DNA of 64,000 bases from Microlunatus lacustris (GTDB taxonomy: Bacteria > Actinomycetota > Actinomycetes > Propionibacteriales > Propionibacteriaceae): positions 1 to 64,000 of the forward strand of contig BAAAJN010000015.1 of NCBI GenBank assembly GCA_039527025.1, given 5' to 3'. Position 1 is the stretch's first letter; every line of letters begins with the position of its first letter. Of this stretch, positions 17,530 through 26,149 are shown in pieces. A program made the translations under genes and the position numbers. Under the pieces are notes generated by a model that searched no databases, was not told the DNA's origin, and was given only the letters and a program-made list of their open reading frames with translations.

Positions 17530-17628
17530 TCACGCCGCGCGCCCCACCCGTGACCAGACCAGGGCCGCCAGGACTCCCACCACGGACGGCCGCAGCGCAC
17601 GCCAGCGTCGTCCCCGTGCACGCGTCAT
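17530..17628 (-). CDS. Very small membrane peptide, 32 residues
   Basis: ATG at 17626-17628 follows a strong GGGAGGG site by 6 nt, and TGA at 17530-17532 is 7 nt before the next gene's start. The peptide has a basic N-terminus and one hydrophobic helix (VVGVLAALVWSRV). It could be a real small membrane protein or a leader peptide coupling translation of the downstream gene. Confidence 0.45.
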   Translation of the reverse strand: MTRARGRRWRALRPSVVGVLAALVWSRVGRAA

Positions 17629-17909
17629 CGGAACCCTCCCGCCGCAGATCCAGCAGATGTGGCTCCAGGCTAGGGCGTCGCGGCTCACCTCCCGGCTACC
17701 AGCGGCGCGCTGGCGTCGCTGCCCGTCACCGCCTCGGCCCGTGGCGGTCCGATCCCGGACGGCTCTTCTGTGACGCAGTTGTGACCGCGCCGCGGAGGCG
17801 CGGGTCTGGCGTGCTGGTTCGGCCAGGCCCTAGGTTCCGGAGCGTCGAGCTGCGGGGAGCACACAGGTGCTCCCGGACCGCGGTGTCGACCTGACGAGGA
17901 GGTCCCCCG

Positions 17910-19778
17910 ATGGCGAGTTCGAGGTGGTTCGGCGGTCGGAAGTCCGCCGTCGCGAGTGCAGGAGCGCTGCTGGCGCTGGTCGGGAGCACGTCGGGTGCAC
18001 CAGCCCAGGCGGCGCCGCCGGCTCCGGCTGCGGCGGCTGTCGAGTGTCCGCAGGCCTATCCGATCAGCTCGGTGGCCACGGGCCTCGTCGGTGAGGGGCA
18101 CACGGTCGTGACCGGCCAGACACCTCAGCCCTTCCGGGTCGAGGTGCTGGGTGTGCTCCCGGACTACCTCGGCGCGGGGCGGGACCTGATCATGATCAAG
18201 GTCTCCGACCTCCCCGGGGGCCAGGTGGTCAGCCAGGGTGGGGGCATCTGGAGCGGGATGTCCGGCTCGCCGGTCCACGTCGACGGGAAGCTGCTCGGTT
18301 CGGTCTCCTACGGGTTCACCAGCACGACCTCCACGATCGGCGGGCTGACCCCCGCCGCGGACCTGCTGGACCTGCTGGACCTGTCCCGGCCCCGCGCAGC
18401 GCGAGCGGAGGCGGCCCCGGCTGAGCGGGAGGTCGACCTGTCGGCGTCCGCCCGGCAGCACCTGGCTGCCAAGGCCGGGACGGCGCTCCCGAAGGGCTCG
18501 CTCCAGCAGCTGGCCACCCCGCTGGGGGTCAGCGGCCTCAGCGGCAAGCGTGTCGCCCAGCTGCGCAAGACCGTCGACGAGGCAGGGATGAACCTCTCGG
18601 TCCACGCCAGCGGAGGGAGGTCGAGCGCCGTCGCGGCTGCGCCGCAGGCGCGCCCCCAGGCGGGCGGCAACTTCGCCTCGGTGCTCTCGGTCGGGGACGT
18701 CACGGCCTACGGCTGGGGAACCACGACGGCCGTCTGCGGTGACCAGGCCATCGCCTACGGCCACTCCTTCGACTTCGGTCCGGCCGGCCCCGTCAGCTAC
18801 GGCGCCTACGACGCCGAGTCGCTCGGCATCGTGCCCGACGCCATCAACGGGTCCTTCAAGATGGTCAAGCTCGGCGGCGCCTTCGGCACCGTCGACCAGG
18901 ACCGGATCGCCGGCTCCCGCGCCGACCTCACCGAGACCCCGGCCGGCGCCGACGTGACGACCGTCATCCACAACACCGACACCGGGAAGAGCCGGACCGG
19001 TACCACCTCGGTGCTCGACCGGGCCTCCCTGCCCGGCGTGGTCAACGCCGCCGTCTACAGCAACCAGGACCGCGTGTTCGACGAGTGGAACGACGGCATC
19101 GCCCGGAGCGACTGGACCATCCGCGGCACCCGCGCCGGCGGCGTGCCCTTCACCGTCACCCGGGCCAACCTCTGGGCCTCGCGGGGTGACGTCACCATCG
19201 GTCCCGCCAACGACGTCGCCGCGGCCACCGACCGGCTCCTGGACAACGAGTTCGAGGACGTGACCATCAACTCGGTGGTCTTCGACTCCACCATGTCCAC
19301 CAAGTTCCAGCAGCTGCACATCTCCAAGCTGGAGGTCAAGGTGAACAGTGGCAGGTTCACGTCGCCGTCGAGGCTGAGCCTCAAGGCCGGGGACAAGCTG
19401 GAGATCAGAGTGAGCCTCAGCCCGTTCCGCAGCACGAGCGCGACCACGAAGACGCTCAAGATGACCGTGCCCACCAGCGCTCGCGGGCAGAGCGGCTACC
19501 TGACCGTGACCGGGGGCGTGGACCTCGCCTCGGCCCAGGAGGACCCGGAGGACCTGAGCTGCCTCCTCTTCGGTGAGTGCGCCAGCACGGACGGCGGGAC
19601 GTCGCTGAACGCGGTGATCAAGGCCATCACCTCGGCGCCGAAGAACAACCAGGTCGTCGCCGAGCTGCAGCTGGAGTCCTCCAGCACCGGGGACGTGGTC
19701 AGCGCCGCCAAGGCGACCACGTCGAAGGCGTCGACCGTGACCGGAGAGCGGGACATCGCGATCAGCGTCCGCCGCTGA
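17910..19778 (+). CDS. Secreted SpoIVB-type (S55) serine peptidase-like protein
   Basis: The 622-residue protein has an N-terminal signal peptide (about 1-34, cleaving after PAQA). Its core contains GGGIWSGMSGSPVHVDGKLL, the S55-type catalytic Ser motif, and later YGHSFDFGPAGPVSYG, as seen in the SpoIVB peptidase family. The C-terminal 200 residues form a separate beta-rich domain (LEVKVNSGRFTSPSRLSLKA onward). A GAGGAGG site precedes ATG 17910. Family members cleave proteins outside the membrane, but this non-sporulating context gives no clear substrate. Whether the full triad is present I cannot confirm. Confidence 0.82.
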   Translation: MASSRWFGGRKSAVASAGALLALVGSTSGAPAQAAPPAPAAAAVECPQAYPISSVATGLVGEGHTVVTGQTPQPFRVEVLGVLPDYLGAGRDLIMIKVSDLPGGQVVSQGGGIWSGMSGSPVHVDGKLLGSVSYGFTSTTSTIGGLTPAADLLDLLDLSRPRAARAEAAPAEREVDLSASARQHLAAKAGTALPKGSLQQLATPLGVSGLSGKRVAQLRKTVDEAGMNLSVHASGGRSSAVAAAPQARPQAGGNFASVLSVGDVTAYGWGTTTAVCGDQAIAYGHSFDFGPAGPVSYGAYDAESLGIVPDAINGSFKMVKLGGAFGTVDQDRIAGSRADLTETPAGADVTTVIHNTDTGKSRTGTTSVLDRASLPGVVNAAVYSNQDRVFDEWNDGIARSDWTIRGTRAGGVPFTVTRANLWASRGDVTIGPANDVAAATDRLLDNEFEDVTINSVVFDSTMSTKFQQLHISKLEVKVNSGRFTSPSRLSLKAGDKLEIRVSLSPFRSTSATTKTLKMTVPTSARGQSGYLTVTGGVDLASAQEDPEDLSCLLFGECASTDGGTSLNAVIKAITSAPKNNQVVAELQLESSSTGDVVSAAKATTSKASTVTGERDIAISVRR

Positions 19779-19790
19779 GCCCTGCCCCAG

Positions 19791-19828
19791 CACCGACGTC
19801 GCCTCCGTGATCGGGGGCGACGTCGGTG
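19791..19828. terminator. 13-bp perfect hairpin terminator
   Basis: The arms 19791-19803 and 19816-19828 (CACCGACGTCGCC and complement) surround a 12-nt loop, 13 nt after the S55-like gene's stop. There is no T-tract, as is usual for actinomycete terminators. Confidence 0.75.
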
Positions 19829-19907
19829 CGTCCGGGCCCGGCGCCCCTCACGAGATCGCCTCTCCTGGGCACTCCCGGTCGGGTGGCGCCGCCGCTAGCG
19901 TGGCGAC

Positions 19908-20249
19908 ATGAGCAGGATCTTCACCACCAGCGTCGCCTCCGTCTACCCCCACTACGTGGCCAAGGCGGAGAAGAAGGGGCGCACGAAGGCCGACGTCGAC
20001 CAGGTGATCGGCTGGCTCACCGGTTTCGGTCCCGCCGAGCTGGGCCACCACCTCGACGCCGGGACGACGTTCGAGGACTTCTTCGCCGAGGCTGAGCTCA
20101 ACCCGAACGTCTCCCTGATCACCGGATCGGTGTGCGGGGTGCGGGTGCAGGACGTCGAGGACCCGCTGATGCGGAAGATCCGCTACCTGGACAAGCTGGT
20201 CGACGAGCTGGCCAAGGGACGGCCGATGGAGAAGATCCTCAGGGCCTGA
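19908..20249 (+). CDS. DUF2200 family protein
   Basis: The 113-residue protein matches DUF2200 end to end: MSRIFTTSVASVYPHYVAKA, KGRTKADVDQVIGWLTG and ITGSVCGVRVQDVEDPLMRK. The family is widespread in bacteria and has no assigned function. It is a stand-alone gene. Confidence 0.93.
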   Translation: MSRIFTTSVASVYPHYVAKAEKKGRTKADVDQVIGWLTGFGPAELGHHLDAGTTFEDFFAEAELNPNVSLITGSVCGVRVQDVEDPLMRKIRYLDKLVDELAKGRPMEKILRA

Positions 20250-20320
20250 GGCGGCGCGGGCATCCTGGTCCCTAGCTGCGCCCGAGCGCAGCCGTCCGAC
20301 GCCGGAGGAGATGACGAGCG

Positions 20321-21301
20321 GTGCGCGCAGCCTGGTACGACCGGCAGGGTCCCGCCGACGAGGTGCTGGAGGTGGGCGAGCTGCCCGACCCGCACCCCGG
20401 GGCGGGCGAGGTCCGGGTCCGGCTCCGCTGGTCCGCCGTCAACCCGGGGGACACGAAGAAGCGCCGCGGTTGGCTCGGCTCCTCGATGCCCTTCCCGCGG
20501 GTCGTCCCGCACAGCGACGGCGCCGGCACCGTGGACGAGGTGGGTGCGAGCGTCGACCCGGACCGGATCGGTCGCCGGGTCTGGGTGCACGGGGCGCAGT
20601 CCTACCGGCCCTCCGGCACGGCGGCGCAATACACCGTCGTGCCGGACGGGTTGGCCGTCGACCTGCCCGACGGCGTGGACGAGCAGCTGGGCGCCTGCCT
20701 CGGCATCCCTGGCATCACCGCTCACCGGGCCGTCTTCGGTGACGGGCCGGTCGACGGGGCCACCGTGCTGGTGCACGGCGTCCTGGGCGCCGTCGGGTCC
20801 CTCGCCGCCCAGCTGGCGCACGGGGCCGGCGCGACCGTCATCCCCACCGTCCGCCGGACCGAGGACCTGCCGCAGGTTCTCGGAGCCTTCGCGCACCGTG
20901 CGGTCGCCCTCGACGTCGCCGATCCGGCTGAGGTCATCCGGGCGCACGCCCCGGACGGGGTCGACCGGATCGTCGAGGTGGCGTTCTCCGACAACGTCGA
21001 CCTGGACGCGGCCGTCGCCCGCAACGGAGCCGTGATCGCCGCCTACGCCACCCGCGCCGACCGACCCGACTTCGCGTTCTGGCCGATGCTGTTCGACAAC
21101 CTCACGATCCGGCTGCTGGGCAGCGACGACTTCCCCGCCGCAGCGAAGCAGCAGGCCGCCGCCGACCTGACCGAGGCCGCTGGCGCCGGAGCTCTGGCCA
21201 TCCGCCGCTCGGCTCCGCTGCCGCTCGACCAGACGGCAGCGGCGCACGACCAGGTCGACGCCGACAACCGCCGGCGCGTCCTCATCGACGTCGACGCCTG
21301 A
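20321..21301 (+). CDS. NADPH:quinone reductase (zinc-independent MDR family)
   Basis: The 326-residue protein is a medium-chain dehydrogenase/reductase: GroES-like N-terminal domain (GEVRVRLRWSAVNPGDTKKR, PHSDGAGTVDEVG), a GIPGITAHRAVFG segment, and a Rossmann motif VHGVLGAVGSLAAQLAHGAG. Zinc ligands are absent, as in quinone oxidoreductases (QOR/zeta-crystallin). It starts at GTG 20321 after a GAGGAG site. Confidence 0.88.
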   Translation: MRAAWYDRQGPADEVLEVGELPDPHPGAGEVRVRLRWSAVNPGDTKKRRGWLGSSMPFPRVVPHSDGAGTVDEVGASVDPDRIGRRVWVHGAQSYRPSGTAAQYTVVPDGLAVDLPDGVDEQLGACLGIPGITAHRAVFGDGPVDGATVLVHGVLGAVGSLAAQLAHGAGATVIPTVRRTEDLPQVLGAFAHRAVALDVADPAEVIRAHAPDGVDRIVEVAFSDNVDLDAAVARNGAVIAAYATRADRPDFAFWPMLFDNLTIRLLGSDDFPAAAKQQAAADLTEAAGAGALAIRRSAPLPLDQTAAAHDQVDADNRRRVLIDVDA

Positions 21302-21352
21302 GGGTGGACAGGAGGACGAGGCCGCTGAAGACCGGGTCTCGAGCGCGTCGTC

Positions 21353-22021
21353 TCAGCGCGTCAGGGGAGGTCGGGGCGAGCCGCGCAGGCCCTGCTTCTC
21401 GAGCCGGCGACGGTCGAGGCCGTTGGCGTAGCGGATCTTGAGCCAGCCCCAGCCGACGGAGCCGTGCAGCACCAGCAGGGGTGCGTCCGGCCCCGGGGTG
21501 GGGGAGACCTTCACCTTCGCCGAGCCCCAGGAGGACGTCAGCCGGTCGGTGTTGGCAGCCCAGGTGTCGGGCACCACGATGGTGATGTTCCCCATGCCGC
21601 CGCTGACCTGGATGTCGATCAGCGGGGCCAGCGGGTTGGCCTGCAGGCAGTTGAGCTTGACGGTGCCCATGGCGCCGTTGAGCTGCAGGAAGGGGGGCAG
21701 GTCCCAGCGCCCGCTGCGGGCCACACTCGACCAGCCGGCGTCCAGCACCAGCCGGTCCTCGGGTGCGTGGCCCGGAGGGACGGGCTGCCGGGATCGCGCG
21801 ACCGGCCGGGACGCCGTCAGCGCGGCGGACGGCGGCTCCACCGGGAGGTCGGCCACCAGCGCGTCCAGGTCGGCGTAGGTGCGGGCCTTCAGCGTGGCGT
21901 CGAGCCGGACGTCCAGCTCCTCGAGGGTGAGGCGGCCCTCGGCCAGCGCGTCCTGCAGCACCGAGGTGACGAGGTCGCGCTCGCGGTCGCCGATCCGGAC
22001 CTCGGGGCGGGGGGACGACAT
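21353..22021 (-). CDS. DUF1707 domain protein with C-terminal cell-wall-type domain
   Basis: The 222-residue protein begins with a DUF1707 domain (RIGDRERDLVTSVLQDALAE, GRLTLEELDVRLDATLKART), a small N-terminal module frequent in actinomycetes. The second half (NGAMGTVKLNCLQANPLAPL, MGNITIVVPDTWAANTD) resembles the DUF2154-like C-terminal domain found in LiaF-type envelope-stress proteins. No membrane helix is seen, so it is probably cytoplasmic. It is divergent from the copper operon. Confidence 0.85.
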   Translation of the reverse strand: MSSPRPEVRIGDRERDLVTSVLQDALAEGRLTLEELDVRLDATLKARTYADLDALVADLPVEPPSAALTASRPVARSRQPVPPGHAPEDRLVLDAGWSSVARSGRWDLPPFLQLNGAMGTVKLNCLQANPLAPLIDIQVSGGMGNITIVVPDTWAANTDRLTSSWGSAKVKVSPTPGPDAPLLVLHGSVGWGWLKIRYANGLDRRRLEKQGLRGSPRPPLTR

Positions 22022-22081
22022 GGCGGCAGCATAGCCAGACCGGTCCGCTCGCCGCCGCCCAGGACGATCCGGTGCGGGGGA

Positions 22082-22098
22082 ATACCCCAGGGGGGTAA
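22082..22098. promoter_or_regulatory. CsoR-type operator
   Basis: The GC-tract palindrome ATACCCCAGGGGGGTAA is the typical form of a CsoR copper-repressor site. It lies about 43 nt upstream of csoR and would cover the operon promoter, giving copper-induced transcription and autoregulation. Confidence 0.75.
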
Positions 22099-22140
22099 CC
22101 TGTTGTCGAAGGCGTCAGACCACAGTGGAGGAGATCGACG

Positions 22141-22440
22141 ATGGACCAGCACGGCAGCACCCACGGGTACATCTCCAACAAGGACGACTACCTGAAGCGG
22201 CTCCGGCGCATCGAGGGCCAGGCCCGCGGGCTGCAGCGGATGGTCGAGGAGGAGCAGTACTGCATCGACATCCTCACCCAGGTCTCGGCGATGACGAAGG
22301 CGCTCCAGGCGGTCTCCCTCGGCCTGCTCGACGAGCACCTCCACCACTGCGTCGTCGACGCCGTCGCCAGCGGGGGCCCCGAGGCGCAGGTCAAGCTGCG
22401 CGAAGCCTCCGACGCCATCGCCCGCCTCGTGCGGTCCTGA
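22141..22440 (+). CDS. csoR: Copper-sensing transcriptional repressor CsoR
   Basis: The 99-residue all-helical repressor shows RLRRIEGQARGLQRMVEEEQ, then the copper ligands Cys (EEQYCIDIL) and the His-His-Cys of LDEHLHHCV, the C-H-C set of true CsoR. Copper binding releases it from DNA. It is first in the operon csoR-copZ-secreted protein-copA, and its own operator lies just upstream. Confidence 0.96.
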   Translation: MDQHGSTHGYISNKDDYLKRLRRIEGQARGLQRMVEEEQYCIDILTQVSAMTKALQAVSLGLLDEHLHHCVVDAVASGGPEAQVKLREASDAIARLVRS

Positions 22441-22474
22441 GCCCCACATCCACACCACCCGAGAGGTCGAACCC

Positions 22475-22690
22475 ATGAGCACCACCGCCACCTACACCGT
22501 CACCGGCATGACCTGCAGCCACTGCGTCAACGCCGTCACCGAGGAGGTCACCGGCATCCCCGGCGTGACCGACGTCCAGGTCGACCTCGGATCCGGTGCC
22601 CTCACGATCACCAGCGCGGCCCCCGTCGAGCGCTCCGCCGTCCTGGCGGCCGTCGACGAGGCCGGCTACGCGCTGGCCGACCCGAGCTGA
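22475..22690 (+). CDS. copZ: CopZ-like copper chaperone
   Basis: The 71-residue single heavy-metal-associated domain contains the copper-binding motif GMTCSHC near its N-terminus and ends in the usual AGYAL. It ferries Cu(I) in the cytoplasm to CopA. It follows csoR by 34 nt in the same operon. Confidence 0.95.
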   Translation: MSTTATYTVTGMTCSHCVNAVTEEVTGIPGVTDVQVDLGSGALTITSAAPVERSAVLAAVDEAGYALADPS

Positions 22691-22709
22691 GCAGGGTCGA
22701 GGAGGTCTG

Positions 22710-23627
22710 ATGAACACCCCGACCCGCGTGGCCGCCTTCGTGGCCGGCCTGACGGCGGTCTTCGCCGCCGCGCTCGGCGCCGGCTCCCTGGTCGGACCGG
22801 TCGGGACGGCCGCTGCCGGCAGCACGGCCGCCCCACTCGACGGCGGTAGCATTCACGCCGAGCCCGGCCACGCCGAGCCCGGCCACGCCGACGCCGATGA
22901 GCCGGCTGCCGAGATGCCCGGCGGCCTGCTGGTGGCCCAGGACGGCTACCGCCTGGACCTCGCCGACCACGAGCTGCCGGCGTCGTCGTCGGTCCCGCTC
23001 GCGTTCCGGGTGCTCGGCCCGGACGGGCAGCCGGTCACCCGCTACACCACCGAGCACGGCGAGGACCTGCACCTGGTCGTGGTCCGGCGCGACCTGAGCA
23101 CCTACCAGCACGTGCACCCCCGCCTCGACGCCGGCGGCACCTGGCGGGTCCCGCTGGACCTGTCCCGGCCGGGCGTCCACCGGGTGTTCGCCGACTTCAC
23201 CCCCGCCGACCGGTCCGAGGGCCTCACCCTCGGGGCGGACGTGTCGGTGGCCGGGGACCACCGGCCGCGGCCACTGCCAACCCCGAACCGGACGGCGGAG
23301 GTCGACGGCTACACCGTCACCCTGGACGGCGCCCCGGAGCCCGGCCAGGAGTCGGAGCTGACGCTGACGGTCAGCCGGGACGGGGAACCGGTCACCGACC
23401 TGCAGCCCTACCTGGAGGCCTACGGGCACCTGGTCGCCCTCCGCGACCGCGACCTCGCCTACCTGCACGTGCACCCCCTCGGCCATCCGGGCGACGGCAG
23501 CACCGAGCCCGGACCGGGGATCACCTTCGCCGCCACCGCACCGAGTGCCGGCGCCTACCGGCTGTTCCTCGACTTCCGCCACGACGACCAGGTCCGCACC
23601 GCGGCGTTCACCGTCGACGTCGGCTGA
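22710..23627 (+). CDS. Exported His-rich copper-operon protein
   Basis: The 305-residue protein has an N-terminal hydrophobic helix (signal or anchor) followed by a His-rich tract with the repeat AEPGH at about residues 50-62. Two similar beta domains follow, each with His-containing HVHP motifs (TYQHVHPRLDAGG and LAYLHVHPLGHPG). It sits between the chaperone and the P-type ATPase with a GAGGAGG site, so it is probably an extracytoplasmic copper-binding or copper-handling protein. I know similar proteins in actinobacterial copper loci, but none with a proven function. Confidence 0.8.
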   Translation: MNTPTRVAAFVAGLTAVFAAALGAGSLVGPVGTAAAGSTAAPLDGGSIHAEPGHAEPGHADADEPAAEMPGGLLVAQDGYRLDLADHELPASSSVPLAFRVLGPDGQPVTRYTTEHGEDLHLVVVRRDLSTYQHVHPRLDAGGTWRVPLDLSRPGVHRVFADFTPADRSEGLTLGADVSVAGDHRPRPLPTPNRTAEVDGYTVTLDGAPEPGQESELTLTVSRDGEPVTDLQPYLEAYGHLVALRDRDLAYLHVHPLGHPGDGSTEPGPGITFAATAPSAGAYRLFLDFRHDDQVRTAAFTVDVG

Positions 23628-23675
23628 CCCACCCCACCACCGTCGTCACCACTCAGCACCACCGAAGGAGGAGCC

Positions 23676-25949
23676 GTGAGCTCCAGCAGCACCACCGCCC
23701 CGCAGCCGGTCCCGGTCGGCACCGGCCTGATCGAGCTCGAGATCGGCGGCATGACCTGCGCCTCGTGCGCGGCCCGGGTCGAGAAGCGGCTGAACAAGCT
23801 CGACGGCGTCACGGCCACCGTCAACTACGCCACGGAGAAGGCCCGCGTCGCGTTCCCGGAGACGGTGAGCCCCGACGAGCTGGTGGCCGCGGTGGAGAAG
23901 GCGGGCTACACCGCGGCCCTGCCGGCCCCGCCCGTCGACGACGGCGACGCGGGCGGGCAGCCGGTCGACGACCCGACCCGCGCGCTGCGGCAGCGGCTGG
24001 TCGTCTCGGCCGCGCTGACCGTGCCGGTGATCGCGCTGGCCATGGTCCCGGCCTGGCAGTTCGACTTCTGGCAGTGGCTGTCGCTCACGCTCGCCGCCCC
24101 GGTCGTGGTCTGGGGTGCCTGGCCGTTCCACCGCGCCGCGTGGACCAACCTGCGGCACGGCGCCACCACGATGGACACCCTCATCTCCCTCGGCACCCTG
24201 GCGGCGTTCGGCTGGTCGCTGTACGCGCTGTTCCTCGGCACCGCGGGCACCCCCGGGATGACGCACCCGTTCGAGCTGACCATCAGCCGTGGTGACGGGG
24301 CCGGCAACATCTACCTGGAGGCGGCCACGGGCGTCACCACGTTCCTGCTGGCCGGCCGGTACTTCGAGGCCCGGTCGAAGCGGCGGGCCGGCGCCGCCCT
24401 CCGCGCCCTGCTCGAGCTCGGCGCCAAGGAGGTGTCGGTGCTGCGGGACGGCCGCGAGCAGCGGATCCCCAGCGCCCAGCTGGCCGTGGGGGACCGCTTC
24501 GTGGTCCGGCCGGGGGAGAAGATCGCGACCGACGGCGTCGTCGAGGACGGGGCCTCCGCGGTCGACGCCTCGATGCTCACCGGCGAGTCCGTCCCCGTCG
24601 AGGTGGGACCCGGCGACCCGGTCGTCGGGGCCACCGTCAACGCCGGCGGGCGGATCGTGGTCGTCGCCACCCGGGTCGGTGCGGACACCCAGCTGGCCCA
24701 GATGTCCCGGCTGGTCGAGGACGCGCAGAACGGCAAGGCCGAGGTGCAGCGGCTCGCCGACCGCATCTCCGGGGTCTTCGTGCCGGTGGTCATCGGCCTG
24801 GCCGTGGCCACGCTCGGCTTCTGGATCGGTACCGGTGGCGGCCTCGCGGCCGCGTTCACCGCCGCCGTCGCCGTGCTGATCATCGCCTGCCCCTGCGCGC
24901 TCGGCCTGGCCACGCCCACCGCACTGATGGTCGGTACCGGCCGTGGCGCGCAGCTCGGCCTGCTGATCAAGGGCCCCGAGGTGCTCGAGTCCACCCGCCG
25001 GGTCGACACCGTCCTGCTGGACAAGACCGGCACCGTCACCACCGGCCGGATGACCCTGCTCGACGTCCTCCCCGCCGCCGGCGAGGACGCCGACGTGCTC
25101 GCCCGGCTGGCGGGTGCGGTCGAGTCCGGCTCCGAGCACCCCATCGCGCGCGCCGTCGTGGCCGGCGCCGAGCAGCAGGTCGGCACGCTGCCGGCCGTCA
25201 CCGGCTTCCGCGCCACCGCGGGCGGCGGCGCGGAGGGCGTCGTGGACGGCCGCACCGTCCAGGTCGGCAACCGCCGCTGGCTCGCCCAGCACGTGACTGC
25301 GCTGGGCGAGGAGCTCGAGCAGGCCATGGCCGCCACCGAGGCCAAGGGCCGGACCGCGGTCGCGGTGTCCTGGGACGGCGCGGCCCGCGGGGTCCTCGTC
25401 GTCGCCGACGCCGTCAAGCCCACCTCGGCGGAAGCCGTCGCCCAGCTGCGCCGGCTCGGCCTGACCCCGGTCCTGCTCACCGGCGACAACGCCACGGTCG
25501 CCCGCGCGGTCGCCGACCAGGTGGGCATCGAGCAGGTGGTCGCCGAGGTCCTGCCGCAGGACAAGGCCGAGGTGGTCGCACGGCTGCAGCGCGAGGGCAA
25601 GGTGGTGGCGATGGTCGGTGACGGCGTCAACGACGCCGCCGCCCTGGCCCGGGCCGACCTCGGCCTGGCCATGGGCACCGGCGCCGACGTGGCCATCGAG
25701 GCCAGCGACCTGACGCTCGTCCGCGGCGACCTCCGGGCCGCCGCCGACGCCATCCGGCTGGCCCGCCGCACCCTGGCCACCATCAAGGGCAACCTTTTCT
25801 GGGCGTTCGCCTACAACGTCGCCGCCCTGCCGCTGGCGGCGGCCGGGCTGCTCAACCCGATGATCGCGGGCGCCGCGATGGCGCTCTCCTCGGTGTTCGT
25901 GGTCTCCAACAGCCTGCGGCTGCGCGGCTTCCAGCCGCTCAGCCGCTGA
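23676..25949 (+). CDS. copA: Copper-translocating P1B-type ATPase
   Basis: The 757-residue pump exports Cu(I) using ATP. In order: one N-terminal metal-binding domain (GMTCASC at about residue 28), six to eight membrane helices, the actuator loop (LTGESVPVE), the copper-selective membrane motif CPCALGLATP, the phosphorylation motif DKTGTVTTG, the hinge GDGVNDAAAL and the last-helix motif AYNVAALPLAAAG. The GTG start follows an AAGGAGG site. As the last gene of the CsoR operon it should be induced by copper. Confidence 0.97.
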   Translation: MSSSSTTAPQPVPVGTGLIELEIGGMTCASCAARVEKRLNKLDGVTATVNYATEKARVAFPETVSPDELVAAVEKAGYTAALPAPPVDDGDAGGQPVDDPTRALRQRLVVSAALTVPVIALAMVPAWQFDFWQWLSLTLAAPVVVWGAWPFHRAAWTNLRHGATTMDTLISLGTLAAFGWSLYALFLGTAGTPGMTHPFELTISRGDGAGNIYLEAATGVTTFLLAGRYFEARSKRRAGAALRALLELGAKEVSVLRDGREQRIPSAQLAVGDRFVVRPGEKIATDGVVEDGASAVDASMLTGESVPVEVGPGDPVVGATVNAGGRIVVVATRVGADTQLAQMSRLVEDAQNGKAEVQRLADRISGVFVPVVIGLAVATLGFWIGTGGGLAAAFTAAVAVLIIACPCALGLATPTALMVGTGRGAQLGLLIKGPEVLESTRRVDTVLLDKTGTVTTGRMTLLDVLPAAGEDADVLARLAGAVESGSEHPIARAVVAGAEQQVGTLPAVTGFRATAGGGAEGVVDGRTVQVGNRRWLAQHVTALGEELEQAMAATEAKGRTAVAVSWDGAARGVLVVADAVKPTSAEAVAQLRRLGLTPVLLTGDNATVARAVADQVGIEQVVAEVLPQDKAEVVARLQREGKVVAMVGDGVNDAAALARADLGLAMGTGADVAIEASDLTLVRGDLRAAADAIRLARRTLATIKGNLFWAFAYNVAALPLAAAGLLNPMIAGAAMALSSVFVVSNSLRLRGFQPLSR

Positions 25950-26149
25950 CCGAGCAGGAGGTCCGGTCGCTCAGCGCCGCCGACCGGGCGGACCTCGTCC
26001 CGGGCGTGCGCCGACGGATTTGGCCCGGGGAGACCCGCTGTTGTTGAGTGGGACGCCACCCGACGGTCAGGAGGCCCACCGGTGACGTCCAGCTCGGAGG
26101 ACCTCGTGTCCCGCGGCACCCCCCGCGGCCCGGCCCAGGGGGCCGGCTC

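Noticed and set aside
17685..19793. 702-codon open frame on the minus strand
   Set aside because: It is the antisense shadow of the S55-like secreted protein gene, a usual effect of high GC content.
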